Below are positions 43,701 through 52,607 of a stretch of DNA of 63,401 nt, piece by piece; positions within the stretch are counted from its first letter, which is position 1; each line of letters begins with the position of its first letter. The stretch is from positions 1 through 63,401 of the forward strand of contig JAFVGK010000064.1 in assembly GCA_017475035.1 (NCBI GenBank). The letters are read 5' to 3'. Source of the stretch: Blautia sp. (GTDB taxonomy: Bacteria; Bacillota; Clostridia; Lachnospirales; Lachnospiraceae). The notes under the pieces were generated by a model. That model had not been told where the DNA came from, did no database searches, and saw only the letters and a program-made list of their open reading frames with translations. Made by a program: the position numbers and the translations under genes.

Positions 43701-46700
43701 CTGATAAGGATTCTGAACGCGAAGGTGCCAACAAGGCTATTGCCGACAAGCTCGACAAAGCGGCAGAGGCTGCCAATGGAATCATCGTCAACAAGCTCTC
43801 AACCGGCTCTACCTGGACCGTTGTCAACCGCACCGATGGTCTTGCCGTCGATGTGACCAAGGTCTGGAAGGACAGCGCAGGCAATGACAAGGAATTTGAC
43901 ACTGGCAAGAGTGTCTATTTCAAGCTGTATCAGGTGATTGGTGATGGCAGCGGCACCGTCTTTGATCCTACGTCCGAGGATCCGGATTTCACTGATGACC
44001 ACTACAACGCCACGAAGCATGTCTGGAGGATCGACTATGATACGGTCGAGAAGAAGTGGGAAACCGTTGATATCAGCGGTCTGCCCAAGGAAGTGGAAGG
44101 CGTCCCGTGTAAGTACTATGTGGTCGAGGTTACCCAGAGCGGCACGCCGCTGAGCAGCATCAAGGATTATCTCGTCACCTACAAGGCGGGCTCCAACCAG
44201 CCGAAGCAGGATGCCACCGAGGCTACCCTTGGCCGTAATGGCAGTTTTGTCATCAACAACAGTGACCTGATGAGCATCAAGGCCAGGAAGGTGTGGCGCG
44301 ACGGCGGCAATACCGACGGTCTCCGTCCCACATCCATCACGCTGCATCTGGTGCAGGATGGCAAGCAGATGGATATCTCCTATGACCGCACCGTTGAGGA
44401 TGATGGCTCCGGCAAGTGGGAGACCGAATGGACTCGTCTGGAATCCGGCCACACTTATACTGTGGTCGAGGATGCGCTGGACATCTACGACGTCACCTAT
44501 TCACCCGCGGCAGGCCTGACCGACGAGGGCACGATCACTGTGACCAATACGGACAGGCGCAAGACCCTGACCGTCAATAAGGCGTGGGTAAAGAGAAATA
44601 ATGAAGGTAAGTATGTGAACGCCACGGCGCCCGCCAACAGCAAGATTGCCGTTCAGCTGAAGAAGAACGGCGAACTCATCGATGAACAGTTCCTCACCGG
44701 CCCTGAATGGACCTATACCTGGAAGATCCAGGATTATACCGATACGGATGTCTTCACAGTGGAGGAAGTACCTAACGCTGAGCTCTTTACTCAAGTAGTA
44801 ACTGAAACCGAGTTCTACGATGCGCAGGGTTATAACTATTACCATGCATATAATGAGGTACAAGGTAAGGAGATGCCTTGTAATCCGAATTCTACTAACG
44901 AGTGGGACTACTGGATCGATATCAATAATACTGGCGGCTATATAAAGTATACTCAGGCGCAGCTCGGTGGTAAGGTGGTTCTTAAAAATACGCCCTTTGA
45001 GCCCGATAAAACCAAAACGCAGGTTGTGGTTCGAAAGCTGTGGGTCGACGACGAGGGCAACGAGCTGCCCAGCAAGGATGTGGCTGACAAGACCGCGACA
45101 GTGAAGCTGATGAAGTATCGCACCGAAAAGGTAGGGACGATCATTCATTTCATCAATCTTTCGGATGGTAAATCTGTCGCAGACGATGTCAAGGTCGGAG
45201 ATGGTTTCTTTAGAATAGAACATACGAACCAGGTCGCAAAAGGCGCATCTATGAATGTCGCTAATGGAGACAAAAATGCAGCGAATGATAATAAACCCGA
45301 CGAATTAAGCAGCAACTGCAACCTGTATTACGCGGATCCCCTTTTGTATGTGTCTTTTAAGGTTGATGGACAGAGTGATATATATGTTTATTTTGATGGC
45401 AATCCTGGTAATATAACGGTAACTAATTCTGAGCATGCTGGAGATGATATCGTAACTGGTCCCTTTGAGGCAAGCAAATCCAAAATCCTCTCTGCGCCGA
45501 ATTTCAGAGACCAGTTCTATGATTTGCCGCTCACCGAGACGGAGGGGGACAAGACCTATGAACTCTCCTATACTGTGGAGGAGGATCCCTCCGTCAGCGG
45601 CTTCACTGTCAGCTACAGCGCCGATGGTGAGACGTTCAAGTCTGCCCTGACTGCAGACGACGCAGCCAGCGGAGCGGGCGAATCGACCTTCACGGTGAAG
45701 AACACCTTTATCTCCCTGGACAATAAGGTGACCGTGGAGAAGCAGTGGGTGATGTCTGACGGCGCCAGTTGGCCCAGCGACGTGTCAGTGAAGGCCACGT
45801 TGATGCAGTCCGTCAACGGTAGCGATCCAGTCGCTGTGACCCTGCCCGACACCTGCTCAGAGCGGAATAACCCCGCCACTCTGTCAGCCGGAAAGGCCAG
45901 CACGACGTGGGACAAGCTGCCTCTGAAGGATGGAGAGTATGACATCGTCTACACGGTAGAAGAGACCTCAGTCGAGGGCATGGCCGGCTATGCAGAAAGG
46001 TTTACCAGTACTGAAAACGTGTCAGCAAACCATAGGCACGTGGTCATCACCAACCATGAAAAGCCGGTGACCATTCCCATCGAAAAGACCTGGTCGCCTC
46101 TGCTGTCGGCTGAAACGACCTGGTCGGCGACCTTCCAGCTGCAACGCCAGCTGCGTCTGGCGGCCGTGGACGGAATCGCCGCAACCAGAGAGCAGTATAT
46201 GACTGTGGAGGGCGTGGATGACAAGGGCTGGAGCCCCGCAGAAGATGTGACCGGTAAAACGGTCGTCCTCACGCAGGATACCGACAGCGATAGCTCCACT
46301 TTTGCGGATCTGCCCACCGTCGTCAAGATCGACAACAAGACCTATATCGTCAAGTACACCGTCAAAGAGACTGGCCTGCTGGTGAACGGCGACGATATGC
46401 TCCTCAGCTATGAGGCCACAGTCAAGGGCGCCAGCCCGGACGACGGTTATGACATCAGCGTGGTGAACAAGACCGCCACCGTGGATGTGCCCGTGGAAAA
46501 GACCTGGGAAGACTTCAGCGGCGATGGTATGGACTGGTCCGCTGTATTCCGTCTACAATGGGCGCCGGTTTATCTGGATGAGAATATCAGTGTTTCTGGC
46601 AGCTTCATGGATGTGCGTCCCATAAAGGAAATAACCATCACCAAGGAAATGATGGAAGAGGGCGATTACTCCCTGGGTCAGCGCACCTTCAAGAATCTGC

Positions 46701-49700
46701 CCAAGTATGGCAAGGATTCCTATGGCATCTATCGCATCCAGTATTCTCTGGAGGAGATGTCCTACAACGCCACGGATGGCACGACTACCTATACCTATTC
46801 CAAGGCAGACGGCTATACACCACAAGAGGAGGATAAGCACTACGATGCGTTCTATCCCCACGACGCGGGCGAGCTGAGTGAGAACAACGACGACTACTAC
46901 ATCGAGGTGAGCAACCGGAAGCACAGTTCTTCGGATAAGAGATATATTGACATTGGCCTTAACAAGATTTGGGAGGAGCAGCAGAACAACAATGATGCCT
47001 GGGCCAAATTTGAGCTGAAGCGTTATGTACACACTGAATATAGGGTCCTTGATCCCACTGAGCAGGGAACCGTAAAGGTTACGCTGAAGCGGGCAAATGG
47101 CACCACCATCAGCGAACTTGAGGTGCCGAAAAAGAGTTCCGTGCACTTCGCAGCGACCTTCAAGCCCCATGACAACGAGGAGTTCGTTGCCCTGCAGGTG
47201 AACGACGATGCAAGACCGATTAATCTGCAAACGCCGACCCAGCACAATACAGGCGACGAGATCGTCCGCTCTGGGGTTTACTATCCAGAAAACGACATGA
47301 CGGTTACCGTTGTGCAAGGCGAGCAATATCTGGTCGGTGGGTACTATGGCGTGCAGATCATGAACACGACCGGCAATCCAAGTCCAGTTGAGAAGGATGA
47401 GTCATATGAAGGACCGGTTTTCACGCTATCAAAGGAAAAGGGATGGAGCAACAGTTTTACTGTTTTAGAGCAGGAAACCATCGGTGACGCCGAGTCTGAT
47501 TTGCAGAATGTCCGTGTCTACAGCTACTACTTTGAGGAGATAGGCTGCAATCCTGTCGGCTATACGGCCAAGTTCTATGAGCATGGCACCACCACCTATG
47601 CTGGCGATGAATCGCATAGGATTTATAACGACAACATAATCGTAGACGCTGTGAACGGTCCCGCATCACAGTTGATTGTTAAGAAACAGTGGCGTGGCAT
47701 TCCTGACACCACTGGCTATCCTCCGGTGAAATTTGCACTGTATCAGACCACGGTAGAAGGCAATACTATCAATTCCAATGGTGGTATGAATTCAAGCGGT
47801 GGTGTTGCACAAAAGGATCAGTCCTGGCCTTATGGATGGGGTTACCAGGGCAAAAATGAAGATATAAGCATGCCCTATGGTTATTACGGCCTGATAGAAC
47901 TCAACCAGGAAAACAACTATACCTGGGTGTGCCCTGATAATCTGCCGACCAGCATCCAGAATCCGGACAATCCCAGTGAATGGAAAAAAGTAGGCTATTT
48001 CGTGGCAGAGTATCCAAGAAGCGGAGTTTATCCCGAAACAGGGACACAGACGAATTGGGAATTCTACAGCTATTATAACGACAAGGGCAACATCACTACG
48101 AATGGTGATGGCAGCAACCACGACAATGCAGGCGTGGTGCCGAACAGCCAGGACGAGATCAACGGCACGATTACCATCGTCAACAAGGTCTCTGACTACT
48201 ATCAGATGGACATCAAGAAGCAGTTCTTCATGATCCATGACGATGGTGCTTGGGACAACGTGACCGCGCGCATGTGCCAGAATGTGGTGCTGGGCTTCAA
48301 GGTCATACGCAGAGTTGTGTTCCCGGATGGGAGCAAGTCGAAGTGGATGGACTACGGCGACGAGATGTTGGCGGGTTACGATGCTAACGGCAAGGCGATT
48401 TTCGATAATGGTACCAATGGCTTCTGGCTGCACGACGGCGGCGGCGACTGGCATTTCCGCATTGAGGAGAACGCGGGCGACAGGAGCTCGCTGGAGGCTG
48501 GCGGTCCTGGTCTGCCGAAGAAGGGTCTCTATATCGATGAGCATGGCGACTCGATCTCGGTGACTTATGAGTATTCCTTCCGTGAGACAGACGTCTATAA
48601 GGACCTTGCAAGGACGCCTTATCCGGATTGGGAGTGGTACAGCACCATCACACCGGACCGCTACATTGGCGCAAGCGGTCAGCAGACCGGCGAATTCGGC
48701 ATAGCGTTCGCCAATCAGGACGGCGAGCGCGTGGCGAACTATCAGGCATCCAACATTAAGATCGACAAGCGCTGGGCCGGTCAGCCTAACGCTAAGGAGG
48801 TCTATATCAAAATCTGGCGCCAGGCTGGCGACAAGACGCCGGAGGACTTCACCGAGGTCATTGCAAAAGACGTGGTCGGCGACTATCCCCCAAATCATCC
48901 TGCCTATGGCAACAGCAACTGGCAGGGTTACGTGGAGGATACCAGCATCGTCGACACGACACACAACTGGCTGATCCTCAAGGCCAATCGCTCTGGCGAC
49001 TGGACGACCACGGTCAACATTCACAATGCGCTGATTGGAGAGGCCGGCGAGGATCAGGGCGAACACTATACCTACTATACGCAGGAGGTTGGCTACAAGG
49101 ACAAGAATGGCGTGATCCATCTCATCGCTGGTCTCGATACTGAAACCATCAGCGATCTCGTTAATGCAGGAGCTACAGTTGACAGTGACGATGCTATTGA
49201 CGATCTGGAAACCCATTACTTCTACTGGAAAGGCGGCTTGTTTGGTGCATGGGTGGAGCGCGGCGATCCCAGTTGGGTGAAGAATGCCATCTCCATCGGA
49301 GAGAAGGACACCAACAAGTTGCAGACCGTGAACGTCCCGAAGATGGACCTGACCGTCGACAAGAAGTGGTTTGATGAGCAAGGCCTTGAGACTGAGCCAT
49401 GGCAGGATGAGATCCACTTCCAGATCGAGCAGGTAAGCACCAAGTGGGTCGGCGGCGAACCGACCACCGAGACTCGCAAGGCGAATGTAAAGATCGGAAG
49501 CGAGGATGTGTTCACCATCTCCAAAAATGCGACCGACAATACCCACGCGGTCATTGATCTCGTCAATCGCGCGGAAAACCATTACGCCTACAACATCAAT
49601 AACTCAGGCGAGGGCAAAGCGTGGCAGTTCTACGTGGACGGCCTGTACGAGGGCTATTTCGACGAGAACAACGACGAGTGGCACTGCGTGTATACCATCA

Positions 49701-51565
49701 AGGAGGTCGACACGCCCAAGAGTGAAGTCACCATCGACAACAACGATGTTTCCACCGATGGCGAGACCGTGACGATCAACAACAAGAAGACCAATACTGG
49801 GTCTGTCAAGATCACTAAGGTGTTCAGCGGCATCGAAGCGCTACCGGATAGTTTTGTGATCAATGCGAGATGGACGGACAATGAAGGCACGCATAATCTT
49901 GGCCTGAAGGTGACGGGCAGGCAGCCCAATAACGTCACGCTGACCGGCGATGGCTCTGAGGGCAATCCCTACGTGTGGACGATCTCGAAGATCCCGTTCG
50001 GCACCGATGTCGAGGTGACCTTTACCGAGAACGCCTTCAACGTCGATGGCTATGTTGTTACTGTCAGCAGTAAGACTGATACACTGGTCAGCAATACCAA
50101 CGCCACCACGACGGTTGAGGTTGCGCAGGATGTCATCAAAAAAGGAAACTTTACCAACGCTTACCGTGCTGTCACGGGTGGTATAAAGGTCGTCAAGAAG
50201 GTGACCGGAAACAAGGTCCTGCAGGATGGTCAGCTGTCTGCAGATGGCGTACTGATCACCAATGATCTGGCGGATGGCGAATACTTCTTCCGTCTTTTTG
50301 CAGAGGATAAGAAGACAAGGGCCAAGTATGCAAATGGCAAACAGGTGGAGGATTTCAGTATTATCATCGCCGAGGGCGAATCTGAACCGTTCGTCATCGA
50401 TAATCTGAAGCCCGGTAAGTATTATGTGATGGAAATCAATGGCAGCAACCCCGCTGTGGAGCTGGATTATACAATGCAGGAAGTCACCGTTGTGGGCGAC
50501 ATTAACGGGGAGGACATCGAGAACTCCAGCAATTCTGCAGGTTTGGCTACGGTGACCAACCGGATGCCGATGATCGAAGTCCAGGCCGACAAGAAGTGGG
50601 TCAGGATGGTTGGCGAGGAAGAAACTGATCTTGGATGGCCTAATGGGGCAAAGGCGACCTTCGGAGTGTTCGCTGGAGATTCTACGACTCCATTGGCGAG
50701 GGTTGAACTAGTTGGAATCCCGACACCGGCAGAGGATATCCCGGAAGATGGAGATACGCCTGAAGGCTATGAAGCTGTTAAATCGACCACTGAAGCTGCT
50801 ACAGAAACTACAACATCTGAAATTTCTTCTACTTCGGATAGCGGAGGCCAGACAGAGGATACAGATCAGAATACTGAAGTAGGTGGACTTGCAATCTTCA
50901 AGAACCTGCCGCAGAAAGACAAAAATGGTAAGACTATCGTCTACACCATCAAAGAAATCGGAGATCCAGAAGGTTTCATCAACCAGAACCCCGATGGTGT
51001 TCCAAACGGCGGCACTATCAAAAATAAGGAGGAAGACAAAGTCGCTTTGCCCCTGGATATTCTCAAAAAAGAGAAGGGTTCTGAAAAGACTCTGGATGGG
51101 GCAACATTTACAATCACGAAAATGAAGGATGAGATTACAGGCAACATTCCTAATGTTGATGATACCTGGGAGATTCCTACTTCGACGACGGAAAATGGCG
51201 GTAAGGCTTCCTTTACAGAACTTCCCGCAGGATACTACGAAGTGAAAGAAACTGGTGTCCCAACAGGATACATTATCACAGGCGATGATCATTTTTATGT
51301 GAAAGTTGAAAAGAGTGGGATCAAGCTTGTAAAAATCAAGGAAGAGAGTGGCCAAAAGAGTTGGGAGGAAGTCACTTCCATAGAAAATGTGCAATTTACA
51401 GCAGCACATGCTGAGGAGAACGCATTGGCTACTGTTGAGAACACCCCCGGCGCCGCCCTTCCGAATACAGGTGGAATGGGAACAACCATCTTCTACCTGA
51501 TCGGAGCGGTTATGACGCTTGGTGCTGGCCTGCTCCTTGTTCAGAAAAGAAGGATGGCGGGTTAA
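37730..51565 (+). CDS. Giant LPNTG-anchored Cna_B/SpaA repeat surface protein
   Basis: 4611 residues. A short cytoplasmic N-terminus is followed by a membrane segment (AIAAVIVFITTYLLILPAIT, residues 29-48). Residues about 53-225 have repeated His/Cys motifs (HTHTDSCY, HVHTAEC, HAHTPEC, HQHTDEC), possibly metal-binding. An acidic Ser/Glu linker (230-410) leads to a module shared with the 1848-residue protein downstream (PDGAKLEAEEID, ARFFDI, DSFSVYGIIYTFDF, GKDFELYHVHTD). DUF11/adhesin-like beta domains follow to about 2030. About fourteen Cna_B/SpaA-type units then follow, each opening with a K-x-W motif such as TKVWKD (2044), RKVWRD (2187), RKLWVD (2437), EKTWED (2924), KKQWRG (3320), KRWAG (3680) and KKWFD (3878); many should form Lys-Asn or Lys-Asp isopeptide bonds. 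The end is LPNTG (51458-51472), a hydrophobic stretch and KRRMAG, a sortase signal. Role: probably a long rigid adhesin stalk. Confidence 0.93.
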   Translation: MTGKRKQGVTYEIMAKIYHKKPWNRGVTAIAAVIVFITTYLLILPAITMTIDPVCGKEEHTHTDSCYQISYQRIPDCPYAEQHEGVLVLHKHDENCYDTDGQLICPLPEIEGHVHTAECYDGSEADFFSASPEGGFGADLSFEAADAFTSETDDEFSPASAPYVSCGKAELIEHAHTPECFDDFGNLICGKPMAIAHQHTDECFRYEEGPKVLACGKEEHIHDDSCYTKSEEVPEAVGSDEDLFTAGPADGDAAVPALQMEEAAPESDMMEEAVPEAGQVVSDPAGTQQDELTDVEALFSSEAGEPSAEIVSSAEEQTAVEDLFGSEAANEENGQADSGRNSAVGASDDADVQELSGEDLFSSETEDMDVPDFEEVGETDPLDSFSDGEEEITVQLDPEIGAGETTEAENTATAVLDYQGPDYKVHLTYLASAGLPDGAKLEAEEIDHDSKEYAQYLSQAKDALGIGEDQELPKEFARFFDIKILTKDENGNRQEFEPAGTVRVEIIYDEPVNVAGVEMASPSVVHFDEQDDEVKVEVLATIDPATKEDEEFEEADSEDVMDAVGAFGGETEENIIPEMPVQAQGETKVIFETDSFSVYGIIYTFDFVTEDGGRYDVLGGKDVYLSTILNTMFSDNSERQIANVQNVRTEVADTINGIGILGVQDTVDGNGNRDWVFSTNVAGLDAGVDLASLGLKIVVTYKDGTSVSFDVVVTGVEEAATVAEDGTSVAISAADGSYLPEEVEAKAEVVSDEGAESALEEIADPSEEEKGYKVFDISLDGVAAEDYADGFNVQLTLPENLIGKDFELYHVHTDVYGVETTEKIENVTFTSREVNSEAGLVAVSEAQFTTSGFSKFIVKYTVDFEYVDPETGEIFAWSWPGEGSYSIEDILWMSGVTDADISSVSLTRVLDMGAADNALYLEQKDGSWYLTSDVSFFDVYELTVMAGGVKYTILVADAAEVNLTTLTNSTSNITISEASTPTADGYSRTGTYSIHMTYVIDNNQLPLARANNTWVYDLSSFFSTPDVPFSSFPEGVSQSGLIMENNRTRGRYYISGDKVYLEMDQKYIDNSTDITGTLDITLQIDETKVGTKDSSTFTFPGSSNELTIPYKVVDVSDSWKGVSNSETGRKENIPIVAVQQENGSYKLNYTASVRPNASLDTLKLDDTLGIGQTVDKSSFVITTESGKTYTVPASSITDTVGGFTLDIASVVKAAGDTIKSGTKYEVKYSTIVDSDKVSGDTQITNSINWKWTGGEKPTNETTVIPHRATSVKKLVSFAEDANEDYLYTFNYTITVGDTTNSDVSGVTVTDSMMDYQELYGDIVVKNSSGQTVATMSGSQVKWVNDTTYGENQKPVFEYTFPNNSADGPYTITYTTRVPKNVGRGGSVNVTNNVNTNDGGSDGTGVPVDFPNPPSPGAKIDKAFVGWDSVDNEGKVTSKWSIDVNVDAKEEDLPLENVVVTESDCYTATAGWYPKVPATINYNSIVVRSKETGAELNKGSDYTVNESTGSISFNTLSNSVTIELTATGTEAMPENGWFENSASLTVNGKPAGSDKDNRQYGTMTFNKSVSYSEEEDVFTWTVKLNELANEVSPDTPVYFSDLLPEGMQLLNWSTGMPDNPSINVNVSGQVYDNWNQSVIVQGREVQRVNITPWTDYTKTVHMEKGFSENTYTITYKTRLTDAELASFANDEDGVKNYINTAYYYKTEDDPFDGQATRDVTYEYKTVDKTLVSVNDDNIYYRIEVNPKGVRLNDGQEMTLVDTLISTNVDLRLDSVLIKDEKGKGVAGAAAVYNDDNRTLTITVPDETRVFVEYAVVAQNIGDLTLKNKAELKGNKTWIKEDTSTRTVAKHGGTISSSTNITLSKIDENYEVNPEDGSTSPKELSGAEFAVYEQPINFTMTVNRQEVGEDNDKHWEVVLDGDPTGDGTFRGDPVRINRVNETESVYTSNNNGIVDLNELILDKYNKLYYWVETKAPDGYELDTTKHYFVLYDSDKDSEREGANKAIADKLDKAAEAANGIIVNKLSTGSTWTVVNRTDGLAVDVTKVWKDSAGNDKEFDTGKSVYFKLYQVIGDGSGTVFDPTSEDPDFTDDHYNATKHVWRIDYDTVEKKWETVDISGLPKEVEGVPCKYYVVEVTQSGTPLSSIKDYLVTYKAGSNQPKQDATEATLGRNGSFVINNSDLMSIKARKVWRDGGNTDGLRPTSITLHLVQDGKQMDISYDRTVEDDGSGKWETEWTRLESGHTYTVVEDALDIYDVTYSPAAGLTDEGTITVTNTDRRKTLTVNKAWVKRNNEGKYVNATAPANSKIAVQLKKNGELIDEQFLTGPEWTYTWKIQDYTDTDVFTVEEVPNAELFTQVVTETEFYDAQGYNYYHAYNEVQGKEMPCNPNSTNEWDYWIDINNTGGYIKYTQAQLGGKVVLKNTPFEPDKTKTQVVVRKLWVDDEGNELPSKDVADKTATVKLMKYRTEKVGTIIHFINLSDGKSVADDVKVGDGFFRIEHTNQVAKGASMNVANGDKNAANDNKPDELSSNCNLYYADPLLYVSFKVDGQSDIYVYFDGNPGNITVTNSEHAGDDIVTGPFEASKSKILSAPNFRDQFYDLPLTETEGDKTYELSYTVEEDPSVSGFTVSYSADGETFKSALTADDAASGAGESTFTVKNTFISLDNKVTVEKQWVMSDGASWPSDVSVKATLMQSVNGSDPVAVTLPDTCSERNNPATLSAGKASTTWDKLPLKDGEYDIVYTVEETSVEGMAGYAERFTSTENVSANHRHVVITNHEKPVTIPIEKTWSPLLSAETTWSATFQLQRQLRLAAVDGIAATREQYMTVEGVDDKGWSPAEDVTGKTVVLTQDTDSDSSTFADLPTVVKIDNKTYIVKYTVKETGLLVNGDDMLLSYEATVKGASPDDGYDISVVNKTATVDVPVEKTWEDFSGDGMDWSAVFRLQWAPVYLDENISVSGSFMDVRPIKEITITKEMMEEGDYSLGQRTFKNLPKYGKDSYGIYRIQYSLEEMSYNATDGTTTYTYSKADGYTPQEEDKHYDAFYPHDAGELSENNDDYYIEVSNRKHSSSDKRYIDIGLNKIWEEQQNNNDAWAKFELKRYVHTEYRVLDPTEQGTVKVTLKRANGTTISELEVPKKSSVHFAATFKPHDNEEFVALQVNDDARPINLQTPTQHNTGDEIVRSGVYYPENDMTVTVVQGEQYLVGGYYGVQIMNTTGNPSPVEKDESYEGPVFTLSKEKGWSNSFTVLEQETIGDAESDLQNVRVYSYYFEEIGCNPVGYTAKFYEHGTTTYAGDESHRIYNDNIIVDAVNGPASQLIVKKQWRGIPDTTGYPPVKFALYQTTVEGNTINSNGGMNSSGGVAQKDQSWPYGWGYQGKNEDISMPYGYYGLIELNQENNYTWVCPDNLPTSIQNPDNPSEWKKVGYFVAEYPRSGVYPETGTQTNWEFYSYYNDKGNITTNGDGSNHDNAGVVPNSQDEINGTITIVNKVSDYYQMDIKKQFFMIHDDGAWDNVTARMCQNVVLGFKVIRRVVFPDGSKSKWMDYGDEMLAGYDANGKAIFDNGTNGFWLHDGGGDWHFRIEENAGDRSSLEAGGPGLPKKGLYIDEHGDSISVTYEYSFRETDVYKDLARTPYPDWEWYSTITPDRYIGASGQQTGEFGIAFANQDGERVANYQASNIKIDKRWAGQPNAKEVYIKIWRQAGDKTPEDFTEVIAKDVVGDYPPNHPAYGNSNWQGYVEDTSIVDTTHNWLILKANRSGDWTTTVNIHNALIGEAGEDQGEHYTYYTQEVGYKDKNGVIHLIAGLDTETISDLVNAGATVDSDDAIDDLETHYFYWKGGLFGAWVERGDPSWVKNAISIGEKDTNKLQTVNVPKMDLTVDKKWFDEQGLETEPWQDEIHFQIEQVSTKWVGGEPTTETRKANVKIGSEDVFTISKNATDNTHAVIDLVNRAENHYAYNINNSGEGKAWQFYVDGLYEGYFDENNDEWHCVYTIKEVDTPKSEVTIDNNDVSTDGETVTINNKKTNTGSVKITKVFSGIEALPDSFVINARWTDNEGTHNLGLKVTGRQPNNVTLTGDGSEGNPYVWTISKIPFGTDVEVTFTENAFNVDGYVVTVSSKTDTLVSNTNATTTVEVAQDVIKKGNFTNAYRAVTGGIKVVKKVTGNKVLQDGQLSADGVLITNDLADGEYFFRLFAEDKKTRAKYANGKQVEDFSIIIAEGESEPFVIDNLKPGKYYVMEINGSNPAVELDYTMQEVTVVGDINGEDIENSSNSAGLATVTNRMPMIEVQADKKWVRMVGEEETDLGWPNGAKATFGVFAGDSTTPLARVELVGIPTPAEDIPEDGDTPEGYEAVKSTTEAATETTTSEISSTSDSGGQTEDTDQNTEVGGLAIFKNLPQKDKNGKTIVYTIKEIGDPEGFINQNPDGVPNGGTIKNKEEDKVALPLDILKKEKGSEKTLDGATFTITKMKDEITGNIPNVDDTWEIPTSTTENGGKASFTELPAGYYEVKETGVPTGYIITGDDHFYVKVEKSGIKLVKIKEESGQKSWEEVTSIENVQFTAAHAEENALATVENTPGAALPNTGGMGTTIFYLIGAVMTLGAGLLLVQKRRMAG

Positions 51566-51882
51566 AAAACGCGGGATTTGGAACTCTGTTCCTGAGAAAC
51601 AATAAAACAAACATCCCCATAGGGGGGGTAAGTGTCCTATGGGGAAAGAAGGAAAAAAGGGAGAAGGAATAAAACCTTCTCCCTTTGATGGTAAATGGGT
51701 ATTATTTCGTTACTGGTCTGCGGATTTGATTTATTATTTCCATACATAAGAGCGCAAGCCGATTGTGTTTTTATGTATGGGAATGAGAATTTCTCCTTCC
51801 TTTTCGGCGGAGAAACAAGACTTTTGATTGATGAGAAAGTTGCCAGCAGAAACCCTTGGCGCAGCTGTTAGAGAGGGGAAGG
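51566..51882 (+). other. Hairpin-rich spacer after the giant gene
   Basis: Three inverted repeats occur: CCCCATAGG / CCTATGGGG (51615-51644), AAAGGGAGAAGG / CCTTCTCCCTTT (51656-51686, terminator-like but with a poor T tract) and CCATACATAA / TTATGTATGG (51740-51780). No reading frame of interest before 51883. Confidence 0.6.
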
Positions 51883-52017
51883 ATGAAGAAAAATAAGGCA
51901 TTACTATTTGTAGACATAACCGCAGCCATATTGATGCTGGTGAAGGCGGTTTTCCTGTATAGGAAAGAAGGGAAAATCCGCTTCACCAAGGCTGTGATTG
52001 AAGAAGAAATAAGTTGA
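51883..52017 (+). CDS. Small membrane peptide (44 residues)
   Basis: Starts at ATG after GAGGGGAAGG. It encodes MKKNKALLFVDITAAILM, then LVKAVFLYRKEGKIRF, and ends in an acidic AVIEEEIS. One hydrophobic segment of about 18 residues is flanked by Lys, so it should be a single-pass membrane peptide. Its stop overlaps the ribosome site of the next gene (GAGGAG at 52016-52021), which suggests coupling. It is not recognised as a known family. The placement between two giant anchored proteins hints at an accessory role, but that is only context. Confidence 0.5.
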   Translation: MKKNKALLFVDITAAILMLVKAVFLYRKEGKIRFTKAVIEEEIS

Positions 52018-52025
52018 GGAGAACC

Positions 52026-52439
52026 ATGGAACTGCATTTTTTATCCCCTGATGAGATCGATCTCATAAATTTAAAGCTAGCTAAGAATCATCGTTCGCAG
52101 AAAGATTACCAACTGATCGAATCCCTCCTTATGGACAAGTACCTCTATGTGGTGGAGTGCTTAACTGCCCATCCAGAAATCCAAAGCTGTTCAAGCCTTA
52201 TGTGCGTAGGTGGAATGCTGCTGGCTTATACCAATAAGGAAGGCTGCTCTCATCAAATGGAAATCTTCGCGAATAATGTGGGGCGAGATCTTGAATATAA
52301 TTTGAAGGCGATGGCGTTTGAGGGGGTTGCCGCATTGGCTGATAAAGAAAAGGTGAAACTTGCGATTGACCTTGATTCAACTGGAGAGAGGTCCTTCTTG
52401 CTTTATGGGGAAGGAGAGTTTGATGTGGTGAGGATGTAG
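52026..52439 (+). CDS. Hypothetical soluble protein (137 residues)
   Basis: Start ATG 52026, after TGAGGAGAACC; a TTG at 52014 would overlap the upstream stop. The protein has no signal peptide or membrane segment. The sequence is mixed helical, with LMDKYLYVVECLTAHPEIQ and MAFEGVAALADKEKVKLAIDLD, and two cysteines close together (SCSSLMC). I do not recognise a family. It probably forms a two-gene unit with the 44-residue peptide, between the two giant surface-protein genes. Confidence 0.65.
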   Translation: MELHFLSPDEIDLINLKLAKNHRSQKDYQLIESLLMDKYLYVVECLTAHPEIQSCSSLMCVGGMLLAYTNKEGCSHQMEIFANNVGRDLEYNLKAMAFEGVAALADKEKVKLAIDLDSTGERSFLLYGEGEFDVVRM

Positions 52440-52607
52440 GTACGAGATTGCCCACTGATTTTTCCTTTTTGAGAGAGGGAAGAGCTGCGAGAAAAGCGAC
52501 TTAGTGAATTTTTCCTCTTCAATCCTTGAAATAGCCATTTTCTTCTCCAAATGTCCCCCATAATATGATATACTCTAATAAAATATACACCCGAGGAGGT
52601 GGTCGAC

